A stretch of 40,899 nucleotides of DNA from a virus, in the IMG/VR virus record IMGVR_UViG_3300002835_000412, positions 1 to 40,899 of that record; one strand, 5' to 3'. The position numbers and the translations under genes were made by a program. The notes beneath the pieces were generated by a model that ran no database searches, was not told the origin of the DNA, and saw nothing but the letters and a program-made list of their open reading frames with translations. Positions 1-8,616 of this stretch are shown in pieces (within the stretch, counting starts at the first letter, position 1; each line of letters starts with the position of its first letter).

Positions 1-36
1 GCAGCTACGTCAGTGCAGATTGTTTGCGAATACGAA

Positions 37-60
37 TTTTTTTTTGGGGGTTGGTTGGTT
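37..60 (+). other. T-tract followed by G-rich GGTTGG repeats
   Basis: Nine Ts (37-45) are followed by GGGGG and two TTGG units (46-58), just before the small terminase gene. Four GG runs with short loops could form a two-tier G-quadruplex on the + strand. Packaging sites often lie next to small-terminase genes, so this could be part of one, but nothing here identifies a pac or cos site. Confidence 0.25.
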
Positions 61-81
61 GTCACTTTTCACTGGTAACAG

Positions 82-588
82 ATGCAACAGCGGAGACCAA
101 AAAAGAAAGCCAAACACAAGACCGGAACGGCCAAGAAACCGAGAAATCTGACAATCAAGGCCATCGCGGAGGGGATCGGGGTATCAACGGTAACAATTGA
201 TAAGTACGTAGCTCGAGGCTGTCCGCGGAATTCAATTGAGGCTGTGCAAAAATGGCGAGCGCAAAACATAAAAGCCGTAGCCGAAGAGACGGAGGATTCA
301 GATCTTGGGATCGAGTTCAAGCGGGCTGAGTTAATTGACAAACTTGAGTCAGCCAGAACGCGGCAGATGAAAAATGATCTGATGGAGGGGCGGTTGATTC
401 GCAAAGATGAATACGAACTGAGTTTGAGAACCGGAATCAGCAGGCTAATGAATCGCCTGCAGTCCTTGGGGACAAAATGTGCCAACATTTGCCCGGCAGA
501 ACTAAAGGTGCCCGTTAAGGAAGCGGTTGAGGAAACCGTGCGAATCGCCCTCAAAGAGCTTTGCGACGATCTAAGGACATCGCCTTGA
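82..588 (+). CDS. Terminase small subunit (Nu1-like, HTH)
   Basis: A 168-residue protein with a very basic N-terminus (KKKAKHK), then a helix-turn-helix at about residues 28-60 (IKAIAEGIGVSTVTIDKYVARG) and a helical C-terminal half. This matches DNA-recognising small terminase subunits of the Nu1 type, which bind the packaging site and recruit the large subunit. The assignment rests on the HTH, the size and the position directly before a GpA-type large terminase. Its TGA stop overlaps a TTG start candidate of the next gene. Confidence 0.75.
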   Translation: MQQRRPKKKAKHKTGTAKKPRNLTIKAIAEGIGVSTVTIDKYVARGCPRNSIEAVQKWRAQNIKAVAEETEDSDLGIEFKRAELIDKLESARTRQMKNDLMEGRLIRKDEYELSLRTGISRLMNRLQSLGTKCANICPAELKVPVKEAVEETVRIALKELCDDLRTSP

Positions 589-2525
589 GTTTTGTTTGTG
601 ACATCATGGCGGACGCCCTGCAGCCGAGAATCATTGAATCGTCGGCAGACTGGCTTCGCATGTACTTTTACAGCCACACAGGAGAGGCATTCTCAGAGCA
701 GCAGTCTCCATGGGTGACAGCTCCACATGGTCCGTGTTGGGCCTGGGATTCAATCCAGTTCCGCACGATCTGGCTGCAGTGGGCGGCAAGAATGTTCAAG
801 ACGAACTTTGGGCTCGCCATGCTTCAACGGTCTATGGACCAGCGGCCTGAGGAAACAATGTTCGCCACGCCGGACGAAACCAACTGCAAGTCGGTTTTCG
901 GTCGACTCTGGAAGATGATCGAACACTGTCCGCGGCTGCGACACGAGGCCCCGCTAAGGGTGCGTCAGAGTAAAACGCAGATCAAGTTGAAGCGGTCGAT
1001 CTGTCACGGTGCCTGGCCTCGTGGAAAGTCGCGACTGGCAGACAAGTCAATCCGAGTCGGTCACGGCAACGAAATCAGCAAATGGAAGGACGAAAGCACG
1101 TCAACGGAAGGTGATCCGATCGCACGTTTTAGAAAACGTGGAGCGGAATTTCCCGACCGCAAGTTCTGCTTGGAATCAACGCCGAGCATTACTGGCAAGT
1201 GTGCTGTTGAAGCGGGCCGGCTTCAGTCGACAAATCACCGGTATCACGTCCCATGCCCGCACTGTTGCAAGTTCCAGACGATCGAATTCGGAGACGGAAC
1301 GGGGCCCGGAATGATTCACTACGAGAAGGATCCGAGCGGAAACACCGACAGACAACTGGCCCGCCGCACAGCTCACTATATCTGTCTTCACTGCAGGGGC
1401 CGCATAGATGACATTCACAGACCATGGATGATGAACAAGGGCGTTTGGGTTCCTGCTGGCTGTAAAGTCGATCACGAGCGGGCCATGGATGCCAGAAACC
1501 TGCCGCCAGATGACATGTCTTGGCTGATTGGGACGCCGCGAATGTGGGGCTCAGATTACGGGTCACAAATCAGCGTGTTTTATGCTCTTTACCATGGCTG
1601 GGGCGACATCGTTGACGACTTTTTGGCTAAGTGCAAAAAGCCTAGGACGCTACAGCAGTGGATCAATGAAGACAAGGGCGAAACGTGGGCGGTTAAAAAA
1701 TCGAAATCAACACCGGAAATCGTCGGCGAGCGGCTCTGCGGACTATGCCCGCGGGGAATCGTTCCGGATGGAACAAGATTCATCACCTGCACTATCGATC
1801 GGCAGGCGGCTGACGGTGGTTTCGTGAAGTATGTCGTGCTTGGTCATGATCTTGAGGAGCGAAGCTGGCTCATTGACAAGGGTTTCGGGCTGACACTTGG
1901 AGAAATCTGGGAGCCGGTTGTGCGTCGGCAATATCAACGCCAAAGCGGCGGGGCTCCCATGGTGGCGATTCTTTCCGCTGCTGACTCTGGCTGGGACACA
2001 AAAGGCACCTACGACTTCTGCAATGAGCATCCGTCTATTTTTCCGTGCAAAGGATCATCAACGGACATGGGCGGAAAGCCATTCAAGCTCGCAGAAACGC
2101 AGAGTGGTAAATATCAAGGCCAGATGCTGTTTGAGGTCAACACAGACTTCTGGGAAACAGATCTTCAAGCCTGCTTAGATGAGCGACTACCGGGCGAACA
2201 TGGATCTCTCACGCTCAATTCTGACGATGCTAAGGACATTGATTTTCTGATCGAGCTTTGCAACGGAACACTAGCGGACAAGGTTGACCAGAGGGGCAAC
2301 GCACGGCTGCAGTGGATTAAAAAAGAAGAGTCCGACCCAAACGATTGGCGAGATGCGATCCGGTATGGCCGTGCTTTGGCGGCCTTGGTCGTTGAATCAG
2401 GTGGCGTTCCACCGGAAACGATTGTGGCACAAAATCCGAAGCCAGTTGAGAAGCAAGCTCCGTCTTATGTTCGCCAGCCTGAAAGCGAAAGTTCCGGCGG
2501 ATGGATTCGCAGGAGATCATCTTGA
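585..2525 (+). CDS. Terminase large subunit (GpA family)
   Basis: Packaging motor ATPase-nuclease of about 646 residues. Near residue 67 is a deviant Walker A (AARMFKT) of the kind seen in lambda gpA. In the middle are two Cys pairs (CPHC and CLHC, about residues 226-270) typical of GpA proteins. The C-terminal RNase H-like nuclease region shows TIDRQAADGG and SAADSGWDTKG. The start is uncertain: TTG at 585 overlaps the upstream stop (TTGA) and has AAGGA 7 bases before it; ATG at 606 and TTG at 561 are alternatives. It follows the small terminase as in lambda Nu1-A. Confidence 0.9.
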   Translation: MSFVCDIMADALQPRIIESSADWLRMYFYSHTGEAFSEQQSPWVTAPHGPCWAWDSIQFRTIWLQWAARMFKTNFGLAMLQRSMDQRPEETMFATPDETNCKSVFGRLWKMIEHCPRLRHEAPLRVRQSKTQIKLKRSICHGAWPRGKSRLADKSIRVGHGNEISKWKDESTSTEGDPIARFRKRGAEFPDRKFCLESTPSITGKCAVEAGRLQSTNHRYHVPCPHCCKFQTIEFGDGTGPGMIHYEKDPSGNTDRQLARRTAHYICLHCRGRIDDIHRPWMMNKGVWVPAGCKVDHERAMDARNLPPDDMSWLIGTPRMWGSDYGSQISVFYALYHGWGDIVDDFLAKCKKPRTLQQWINEDKGETWAVKKSKSTPEIVGERLCGLCPRGIVPDGTRFITCTIDRQAADGGFVKYVVLGHDLEERSWLIDKGFGLTLGEIWEPVVRRQYQRQSGGAPMVAILSAADSGWDTKGTYDFCNEHPSIFPCKGSSTDMGGKPFKLAETQSGKYQGQMLFEVNTDFWETDLQACLDERLPGEHGSLTLNSDDAKDIDFLIELCNGTLADKVDQRGNARLQWIKKEESDPNDWRDAIRYGRALAALVVESGGVPPETIVAQNPKPVEKQAPSYVRQPESESSGGWIRRRSS

Positions 2526-2791
2526 CTCAGTTGGAACTGACGCGACTGGTAAGAACTCGAGCAGACGGGCCGCTTCCTGGCGATCGTTGTCCGTGCGATG
2601 GATGCTCGGGGAAAATCGGCGTGCATACAACACGACTCATCGGCGGCGGTTGGCGTGTTCGGTATTTGCATTGCAAGGTGTGTCGGTTCACACCTGAAAA
2701 CAACAAGTGGTTGACGGCGGAAAACGAGGAAGACAATGGGAAGCTTGAGGGAGAGGATGCTGGAGGAAGAACACAATCGCGAGCTGAATAG
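2501..2791 (+). CDS. Small zinc-ribbon-like protein
   Basis: Up to 96 residues, with CPCDGC near residue 31 and CKVC near residue 58, a four-Cys arrangement that suggests a zinc ribbon, followed by an acidic tail. ATG at 2501 lies inside the terminase gene. TTG at 2522 overlaps the terminase stop and has AGGAG 6 bases upstream, so the shorter form is at least as likely. Function is unknown; the position between terminase and gpW suggests a packaging or head role. Confidence 0.6.
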   Translation: MDSQEIILTQLELTRLVRTRADGPLPGDRCPCDGCSGKIGVHTTRLIGGGWRVRYLHCKVCRFTPENNKWLTAENEEDNGKLEGEDAGGRTQSRAE

Positions 2792-3119
2792 GCTGCAAGC
2801 AAATTCGGAACTCCCGCTTTTGTCGTTTACGGAAACGATTTCCAGTAGAGACAGAACAATAACGAGAACGGCAGCTGTGACAGTGCTGCCTAACGCTAAT
2901 CATGAGCAGCTAATGGAATTTTTGAAGCGATCAGTAAGAAACGAAAGCAGCGATGCTGCAACGCGAGGAACGCCGTGGATAGCAAAAGCCGCAGAAGTTA
3001 TGCCTCGTTGCGATTCGCCACCCGTCGGATGTTCATGCGATCCGTTTGCTCCGCATGGGCGAGGAGCTAAACACTGCGACTTCGCAGAAACTGTCGCTGA
3101 TACTAATCCTACGCCATAG
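2736..3119 (+). CDS. Hypothetical protein in head module
   Basis: 127 residues, overlapping the previous gene by 56 bases, with GAGGAAG just before the ATG. The first 30 residues are charged and helical; the rest has no motif I recognise beyond a Cys-containing C-terminal third (CDSPPVGCSCDP). It sits in the interval between terminase and gpW. No function can be assigned. Confidence 0.5.
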   Translation: MGSLRERMLEEEHNRELNRLQANSELPLLSFTETISSRDRTITRTAAVTVLPNANHEQLMEFLKRSVRNESSDAATRGTPWIAKAAEVMPRCDSPPVGCSCDPFAPHGRGAKHCDFAETVADTNPTP

Positions 3120-3174
3120 GACACAGGCCGCAAAACTTCTTTAGCATTCGCAACCGTGCCGCTAATCTCCCGGC

Positions 3175-3408
3175 ATGGTCACAAAAGTCACAACCGCAAA
3201 CAGCTATTCAGACGCAGAGCTTCTGGCTCTGTTTCGCGAGGGCGTTGCGTTGATCGCTGCGACTGGCCAGAGTTATCAGATTGCAGGCCGCACATACAAC
3301 GCGGCCTCTCTGCCAGCAATGCGAGACACTATTGACTGGCTTGAAGGTCGGATCTCCGCGGAGTCGAACGGCATCGTCACCAACTATGCAAGGTTGGTGC
3401 GATCATGA
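3175..3408 (+). CDS. gpW-like head-tail connector protein
   Basis: 77 residues: an N-terminal helix starting YSDAELLALFREG, a short beta region (YQIAGRTYN), then a helix ending DWLEGRI. Size, helix-beta-helix layout and position directly before the portal match lambda gpW, which closes the filled head and provides the tail joining surface. The stop overlaps the portal start as ATGA. No strong Shine-Dalgarno is visible upstream. Confidence 0.65.
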   Translation: MVTKVTTANSYSDAELLALFREGVALIAATGQSYQIAGRTYNAASLPAMRDTIDWLEGRISAESNGIVTNYARLVRS

Positions 3409-4967
3409 GTCTGACATCATTTATCGACTCAGCAATTTTGACTGTGGCACCAGTTTGGGGGGCTCAGCGAATTGCCGCGCGTCGCCAGTTCGACGTGTCG
3501 CAAAAGTATTTCGGCCGGGCCCTGGAAGCCGCTGAATCAGACCGGCACCGCGAAGGAAAATGGATCGGATCTCGCCTGTCTACGGATGCGTTTCTTGAGG
3601 AAGATCTCGAAACTGCACGCCAGCGAAGCCGCGAACTCTATAAGAACGACTTCGTTGGTGGAGCAATTGACAGCCGAGTTGAGCACGTTGTTGGGACTGG
3701 ATTTAAGCCGCAGGCCCGCATTCGCGAAAAGGCTGGAGTCATCTCAAAGGCACAAGCCAAGGCACTGAATCAGCAGCTCGAGGACGTCTACGAGCAGTTT
3801 GAACCGACAGCCTGCAGGACGCGAAAGAAATCTTTGTGGGAAAAGGTTTCTTTGGGCTGCCGATGCGTCGATTCGGATGGCGAAACGTTCATTGTGATGA
3901 GCGATTCGGGGACAGCAGATTCCGCGATTCCGCTTTGCGTTGAAGTCGTCGACTGTGATCGTGTCGAAACGCCTCCAGAAATGATCATGGACCCGACAGT
4001 CCGAATGGGCATCAAGTACGGCAAGAGCAAAGAGATTCTCGGCTACTACATCCGCGACAATCATCCGAACGACAACAAAGAATTCAGCCTTGCATACACA
4101 TTCGTTCCAGCGTGGCGAGTTCTGCACGTCTTTGTTGAGTGGTTCGCAGGTCAGTCGCGCGGTTTGCCGTGGATGACTCGGGCACTCAATCGAGCTAAAG
4201 ATGGGAAAGACCTGACCGAAGCCGGAATTATCGGGGCTCAGGTTGAGGCGTGTTTTGCCGGATTCGTTAAATCAAAAACCAATCCAGTCGCCAAGGCAAT
4301 TGGGGCTGCAACTGCAACAAGCGGAAGAGATCGTCTCCAGGACGTTCGCCCGGGATCAGTCAACTACATCGGCCCAGATGATGACATTGTTTTCTCAACG
4401 CCGAATAAGGCCAACGCAGTTGGAACTCTTCAGGAGTACAACAACCGCACGATTGCAGCTGCCTTAAACTGGCCATATGAAATGTTGATGAAGGACTGGC
4501 GAGGCGTTTCCTTTGCTGGCGGTCGTATCATCCTGAACGGTGCGAAGATCTCGTGCAAAGTTCGGCAAAAGCTGATCATCATGTCCATCCTGCGGCCTAT
4601 CTGGAACCGCATCGTTGAAGAGGCTGTCATCGTTGGGGCTGTCGATCTCGACGCACGAACGTATCGCGACAATCGGCACCACTTTAACAAACACAACTGG
4701 TCAGCTCCAAAGTGGTCTTATGCAATCAATCCGGCGGAAGAAGTCAAAGCAACGATTCTGGAACTGGATAACAACCTGACAACGCTGGAGGAAGAACTCG
4801 GAGAGCGTCAACGCGACCTTGAAGAAACCTTCGCACAGCGTGAAATTGAACGGGCGATGGCTCGCCAGATGGGAATCAAGCCGAACGATACGGCGGATTC
4901 TGAAGCTCCGGAGCCAACGCCGATGGAAACAGCACAGCAGACGGAGGCAGCCAATGCCAGCAATTGA
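3405..4967 (+). CDS. Portal protein (lambda gpB family)
   Basis: 520 residues, the usual size for lambda-type portals, which form the dodecameric ring through which DNA enters the head and to which tails attach. Supporting segments are TARQRSRELYKNDFVGGAID near the N-terminus, the central FAGQSRGLPWMTRALNRAKD, and LNWPYEMLMKDWRGVSFAGG in the C-terminal half, where the family usually has a conserved SYS-like segment. The C-terminus is a charged coiled coil (LEEELGERQRDLEETF). Translation is probably coupled to gpW through ATGA. Confidence 0.9.
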   Translation: MSLTSFIDSAILTVAPVWGAQRIAARRQFDVSQKYFGRALEAAESDRHREGKWIGSRLSTDAFLEEDLETARQRSRELYKNDFVGGAIDSRVEHVVGTGFKPQARIREKAGVISKAQAKALNQQLEDVYEQFEPTACRTRKKSLWEKVSLGCRCVDSDGETFIVMSDSGTADSAIPLCVEVVDCDRVETPPEMIMDPTVRMGIKYGKSKEILGYYIRDNHPNDNKEFSLAYTFVPAWRVLHVFVEWFAGQSRGLPWMTRALNRAKDGKDLTEAGIIGAQVEACFAGFVKSKTNPVAKAIGAATATSGRDRLQDVRPGSVNYIGPDDDIVFSTPNKANAVGTLQEYNNRTIAAALNWPYEMLMKDWRGVSFAGGRIILNGAKISCKVRQKLIIMSILRPIWNRIVEEAVIVGAVDLDARTYRDNRHHFNKHNWSAPKWSYAINPAEEVKATILELDNNLTTLEEELGERQRDLEETFAQREIERAMARQMGIKPNDTADSEAPEPTPMETAQQTEAANASN

Positions 4968-6060
4968 CACGCCACCGCAGGCAGACATGTTTCGCACGTC
5001 TGTGTTGAATAGCTCTCCACGGGTTGACCGGAAAGCCAAGATTATTTTCGGTGCAAACCTGATGCAGTTGGGCGACATCAACGACGAACGCCCGTGGACT
5101 GTAGATGAAGGCACACTGGCCAATGCGAAAGAGCTAATGAGCCGCGGCAACAACGGTGCAAAAGCTCGATTCACTCACCCAAACATGAGTGCTGACGGCA
5201 TGGGATCGTTTTTAGGCCGATGGAAAGACGTTCGCGTCGAAGGCGAAAAGCTTGTTGGTGATTTGCATCTGGCAGAACAGGCTTTCAAGTCGCCGCAAGG
5301 CGACCTCGGAACGTATGTCATGGACATGGCTGAAGACGATCCGGACATGTTCGGAGTCAGTTTGGCCACAAAGATCAACGACGCTGAAATGGAAAAACTG
5401 AGGCTTGAAAAGCGGTCGGCAGATCCAGAATGGAAAGGTCGGACTCCTCTAAGGTTTCGTGCTGTTCATGCTGCCGACGTAGTTGATGAACCTGCTGCGA
5501 CTCGTGGCGGTTTTTTCAGTGCAGAGGTCGATAATCGAAATCTACCAGCCCAAGCAACGATGCTGCTGGATGCTTATTTCTCAGATGCAGAGCCGGAAGT
5601 CGTCACCGCTCGTATCAACGGATTTTTGGCGACTTACTTCAAAGCGAAAGGGCATTCAATGTCCGGAGTTTCAGCACCTGAAAAGCCAGTCGAAACAACG
5701 CAGATTGATCTGGCAGCAGAACGCAAGACCGCAGCAGATCTGGCCCGCCAGGAAGAACGTGAGCGAGTCACGAAAATCACAGCACTTTGCAAGCAGGCCG
5801 GCAAAGACGACTTGGCCGCAGGCTTCTGTGAGAAGGGATCGAGTGTCGCAGAAGTGCAGAGCGAGTTGTTTAACGTTCTTTGCAAATCGAACACTCCAGT
5901 TGGTGACGGCGGAGGCTCCGCAGCCGACGAAACACCAGACGAGAATGCCAAGTACAAGGCCGAATTTAAGGCCGGAAAGTACAGCATGACGGAAGAGCAG
6001 TATGTGTCGCTCCGACGTGCCGAAGATGGGCTGGAAGATTTCGTTCCAGCGAAAAAGTAA
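4954..6060 (+). CDS. Prohead maturation protease / scaffold
   Basis: 368 residues from ATG 4954, chosen because GGAGG lies 7 bases upstream and it overlaps the portal end. The N-terminal 200 residues (KARFTHPNMSADGMGSFLGR, DLHLAEQAFKSPQGD, FGVSLATKI) resemble prohead protease domains of mosaic lambda/Mu-type heads. The region after about residue 230 is charged and helical, as expected of a scaffold part. Position between portal and decoration protein fits the lambda C/Nu3 slot. Catalytic residues cannot be assigned by eye. Confidence 0.7.
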   Translation: MPAIDTPPQADMFRTSVLNSSPRVDRKAKIIFGANLMQLGDINDERPWTVDEGTLANAKELMSRGNNGAKARFTHPNMSADGMGSFLGRWKDVRVEGEKLVGDLHLAEQAFKSPQGDLGTYVMDMAEDDPDMFGVSLATKINDAEMEKLRLEKRSADPEWKGRTPLRFRAVHAADVVDEPAATRGGFFSAEVDNRNLPAQATMLLDAYFSDAEPEVVTARINGFLATYFKAKGHSMSGVSAPEKPVETTQIDLAAERKTAADLARQEERERVTKITALCKQAGKDDLAAGFCEKGSSVAEVQSELFNVLCKSNTPVGDGGGSAADETPDENAKYKAEFKAGKYSMTEEQYVSLRRAEDGLEDFVPAKK

Positions 6061-6111
6061 CACGCTCCGCAAGGGCGATTCTTCATAGTCAGTTTTTGAG
6101 GAGCTTTAATC

Positions 6112-6858
6112 ATGGCAGTGACTGCCAATCAACTCACAAAGCGGCAGGAAGGCGACCGACAGTCATTCCCTGTCGCTGCATCGACGACGATTTATGAGGG
6201 CACCCTCAGTTTCGTCAACGTAACCGGTTACCTGGACGATGACACCGCAACCGGTGCAAACAGATTCGCAGGGATCGCGGTGGCCTACGTCGACAATTCA
6301 TCCGGAGCAAACGGAGCATTGCAGGGTGAAGTCTACGCAGAAGGCGTTTTTGAGCTTGTCGGGACTGGATTCAGCCAAGCCAGCGTCGGGCAACCAGTGT
6401 TTGCAACTGACAACTACACAATCACGACGTCCCCGTCAGCTTCTGGCGTGTATATCGGCGAATGTGTTGGCTATGTCAGCAGCACTAAGATTCTGGTCTG
6501 CATTGACCCTGACGGAATGTCACCCGTCAGTGCGACCGTCGTTAAAACGGCCGACTACACAGTGACGGTTGGCGATTCGGGCCGAACATTTACAAACACT
6601 GGAGCCGCAGGCGCAGTGACATTTGCTCTGCCCGCAGCAGTGGCCGGCCTGAAGTACCGGTTTCGCGTGGGTGTTGCCCAGCAGTTGCGAATCGATCCGA
6701 ATGGAACGGAAACGATTTCGCTTCCGTCCACCGGGGTGCCGTCCGCCGCAGGTGCTTACATCGTAGCCGACGCGATCGGTGAAACTGTTGATATCCAGTG
6801 TGTCGAAGCTGGCTCATGGTCGGTCTTCGGATTCACTGGAACATGGACTGCCGTCTAA
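6112..6858 (+). CDS. Capsid decoration protein with added beta domain
   Basis: 248 residues. Residues 1-135 look like a DUF2190-type head decoration protein: a predominantly beta, Gly/Ala/Thr-rich chain with FAGIAVAYVDN and GEVYAEGVFELVGTG, of the kind that stabilises capsids at their three-fold axes. Residues 140-248 form a second beta-rich unit (TVTVGDSGRTFTNTG, GLKYRFRVGV) seen as an add-on in phage surface proteins. AGGAG lies 8 bases before the ATG. The fusion implies an exposed domain on the capsid surface. Confidence 0.7.
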   Translation: MAVTANQLTKRQEGDRQSFPVAASTTIYEGTLSFVNVTGYLDDDTATGANRFAGIAVAYVDNSSGANGALQGEVYAEGVFELVGTGFSQASVGQPVFATDNYTITTSPSASGVYIGECVGYVSSTKILVCIDPDGMSPVSATVVKTADYTVTVGDSGRTFTNTGAAGAVTFALPAAVAGLKYRFRVGVAQQLRIDPNGTETISLPSTGVPSAAGAYIVADAIGETVDIQCVEAGSWSVFGFTGTWTAV

Positions 6859-6865
6859 TTTGTGT

Positions 6866-6976
6866 CTCCGTTGTGGGAGGTGGGACCGCTGGATAGCTAC
6901 CAGCCCCCACTTACCTCCCGCAGCTGAGTTGATTTTTCAATTGTTACCACAACGGAGCTTTCGAAAGGAAAGCTCC
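6866..6976 (+). promoter_or_regulatory. Structured capsid-gene leader with SD-sequestering hairpin
   Basis: An 11-bp perfect stem pairs 6866-6876 (CTCCGTTGTGG) with 6947-6957 (CCACAACGGAG). It encloses a second stem, GAGGT 6877-6881 with ACCTC 6913-6917. Immediately downstream, GGAGCTTTC (6954-6962) pairs perfectly with GAAAGCTCC (6968-6976) around the loop GAAAG, burying the Shine-Dalgarno and ending two bases before the ATG. The two structures share 6954-6957 and cannot both form completely. Confidence 0.6.
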
Positions 6977-6978
6977 CA

Positions 6979-7902
6979 ATGTCTCTGAATACTGCGAAGT
7001 ATATCTCGGTTCAGCGAGACCTCACTCAGAAGTTTCGCGAAGCCGTAGTGGCGGCAACGCCATTTTATCCGACGCTCTGTGCGGAAGTGCAAAGCAACGG
7101 AGCCGATGAAAAGTATGGGATGCTTGGCTCAATGCCGGGCGTCAGGGAATGGCTGGGCGATCGCCAGTTCAAGAAGCTGCGTGCGGCTGACTTCACGATC
7201 AGCAACCGCAAGTGGGAGAACTCTGTCGAGTTTGAGAAGGACGACATTGACGATGATCGTCTTGGCCTGATGTCGACGGTCATGGCAGACTTCGGTAACG
7301 AAGCCGCTTTGCACCCAGACGATTTGCTGTTTGAAACGTTGGTTGCTGGTGAAACCACACCATGTTTCGATGGGCAGTATTTCTTTGACACTGACCACAG
7401 TTGGGGCGATTCCGGCACTCAGGACAACGACCTGACCGCGACCGCAGCAAACGGAACTACACCGACTGCGGCAGAGTTTCGAACGGCGTTTCATGCGGCA
7501 CGAACTGCAATGTTGAAGTTCACTAACGATCAGGGCAAAAAGCTGAATCGTCCGGTGTCGACAAGCATGTCAAGTTTGCTGGTGATTGTTCCGCCGGAGC
7601 TTGAGCTGGTTGCTTATGAAGGGCTGTATGCCGCCCTGAACAGCAACGGGGCCACGAACGTTGTTATTGATCGTCCTCGCATCATTGTGAGTCCGATCCT
7701 CACGGACGCAACGAAGTTCTACACGTTCAATCTCGGTGGAGCACTGAAGCCGTTTGTGTTTCAGAAGCGAAAGCCGATTCAGACGCCAACGTGGAAGGGT
7801 GCCGACGACCCTGAATACAAGGTGCTGAAGATGATGACCGACGCTCGGTACAACCTCGGTTATCTGGCTTGGTGGAAAGCCGTTTTGACCACGTTCACTT
7901 AA
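6979..7902 (+). CDS. Major capsid protein (Mu gpT family)
   Basis: 307 residues. Mu gpT-family hallmarks are visible: an N-terminal helix region, REWLGDRQFKKLRAADFTI near residue 54, the VEFEKDDIDDDRLG segment near 83, and the C-terminal TDARYNLGYLAWWKAV. gpT-type proteins form the icosahedral shell with the HK97 fold. The ribosome-binding site (AAAGGAAAG) lies in a 9-bp hairpin, and the gene is followed by a strong stem-loop, so this is probably a separately controlled, highly expressed transcript segment. Confidence 0.9.
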   Translation: MSLNTAKYISVQRDLTQKFREAVVAATPFYPTLCAEVQSNGADEKYGMLGSMPGVREWLGDRQFKKLRAADFTISNRKWENSVEFEKDDIDDDRLGLMSTVMADFGNEAALHPDDLLFETLVAGETTPCFDGQYFFDTDHSWGDSGTQDNDLTATAANGTTPTAAEFRTAFHAARTAMLKFTNDQGKKLNRPVSTSMSSLLVIVPPELELVAYEGLYAALNSNGATNVVIDRPRIIVSPILTDATKFYTFNLGGALKPFVFQKRKPIQTPTWKGADDPEYKVLKMMTDARYNLGYLAWWKAVLTTFT

Positions 7903-7916
7903 TCCATTCTTTGCCG

Positions 7917-7950
7917 AACAGACGCCATCATTTCGGTGGTGGCGTCTGTT
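7917..7950 (+). terminator. Stem-loop after the capsid gene
   Basis: A 14-bp stem with one G-U pair: AACAGACGCCATCA (7917-7930) and TGGTGGCGTCTGTT (7937-7950), loop TTTCGG. Only a short T-run follows, so it may act as a weak terminator, a 3' stabilising element or a processing site that raises capsid mRNA over downstream tail mRNA. Confidence 0.65.
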
Positions 7951-7967
7951 TCTGAAAGTCGCTGTTT

Positions 7968-8240
7968 ATGCCCTGGGTAATGCTGAAAAAAAACTGGCCT
8001 GCAAACTTTCGCCGAACAATCACGACAGGGAAAAGGAGCAAGGAAGTCAAGTCGACGCTTGAGTTCTCTCCTGGCGTTCCTGTCGATTTGTCGGCAGCCG
8101 AGGTTGAGGCATTGCGGTCGGATATCGGCGTGGCGTTAGTGCCTGTCGACTTCGATGAAAAAGCCAGGCCTCGTGTGATCACAGACGAAGTTGTTCCAGA
8201 AGAAACGGAACCAGCCAATGAGCTTAAACCGGCTAATTGA
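7968..8240 (+). CDS. Small head-tail region protein
   Basis: 90 residues, basic at the N-terminus (MLKKNWPANFRR) and acidic toward the C-terminus. ATG at 7980 would remove four residues. There is no clear Shine-Dalgarno at either start. The segment PVDLSAAEVEALRSDIGVAL resembles the small head or neck proteins found after capsid genes, but I cannot name a family. It overlaps the next gene by 23 bases. Confidence 0.5.
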   Translation: MPWVMLKKNWPANFRRTITTGKRSKEVKSTLEFSPGVPVDLSAAEVEALRSDIGVALVPVDFDEKARPRVITDEVVPEETEPANELKPAN

Positions 8241-8616
8241 GGAACACGTTTCGACTGTGTTTCTGAACACGGAGCACTTTGCGGAATCAGTGTGTTTTCA
8301 TTGCCAGCACTCCACAATCAGTCTCAATGGGATCGTCACGATCGATGAACCAGTGAGAGACGATAGCGGAGAAGAAATGACGACATACACGGGACAGGTT
8401 GAAATAGCTGAAGTTGACGTGTCTAAGCTTAGTTATGGAGGCCAGTTTCCGTTGACGGCAACCATCAAGGGTAACCTCTGGCACCTTTCAGACAGCGGCG
8501 ATTCTGTTCACGGAATGAGAACGATCGGAATCAGGCGTCAGGAGCGAAGGCTGTCAAATGCCGTCACGCTGGACGGAAAGCAAAAACGGTATGGCAGACT
8601 TTCGCCAAATCCTTGA
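8218..8616 (+). CDS. Head-tail joining protein, gpFII-like (tentative)
   Basis: 132 residues from ATG 8218. Opening helix SLNRLIEEHVSTVF, then a beta-rich body with SYGGQFPLTATIKGNLWHL followed by MRTIGIRRQE. The pattern of short helix, beta barrel and a conserved YxGQ-like segment resembles lambda gpFII-type joining proteins that seal the head-tail interface. The position after the capsid and before a gpZ-like gene is as expected. The sequence match is by eye only. Confidence 0.5.
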   Translation: MSLNRLIEEHVSTVFLNTEHFAESVCFHCQHSTISLNGIVTIDEPVRDDSGEEMTTYTGQVEIAEVDVSKLSYGGQFPLTATIKGNLWHLSDSGDSVHGMRTIGIRRQERRLSNAVTLDGKQKRYGRLSPNP

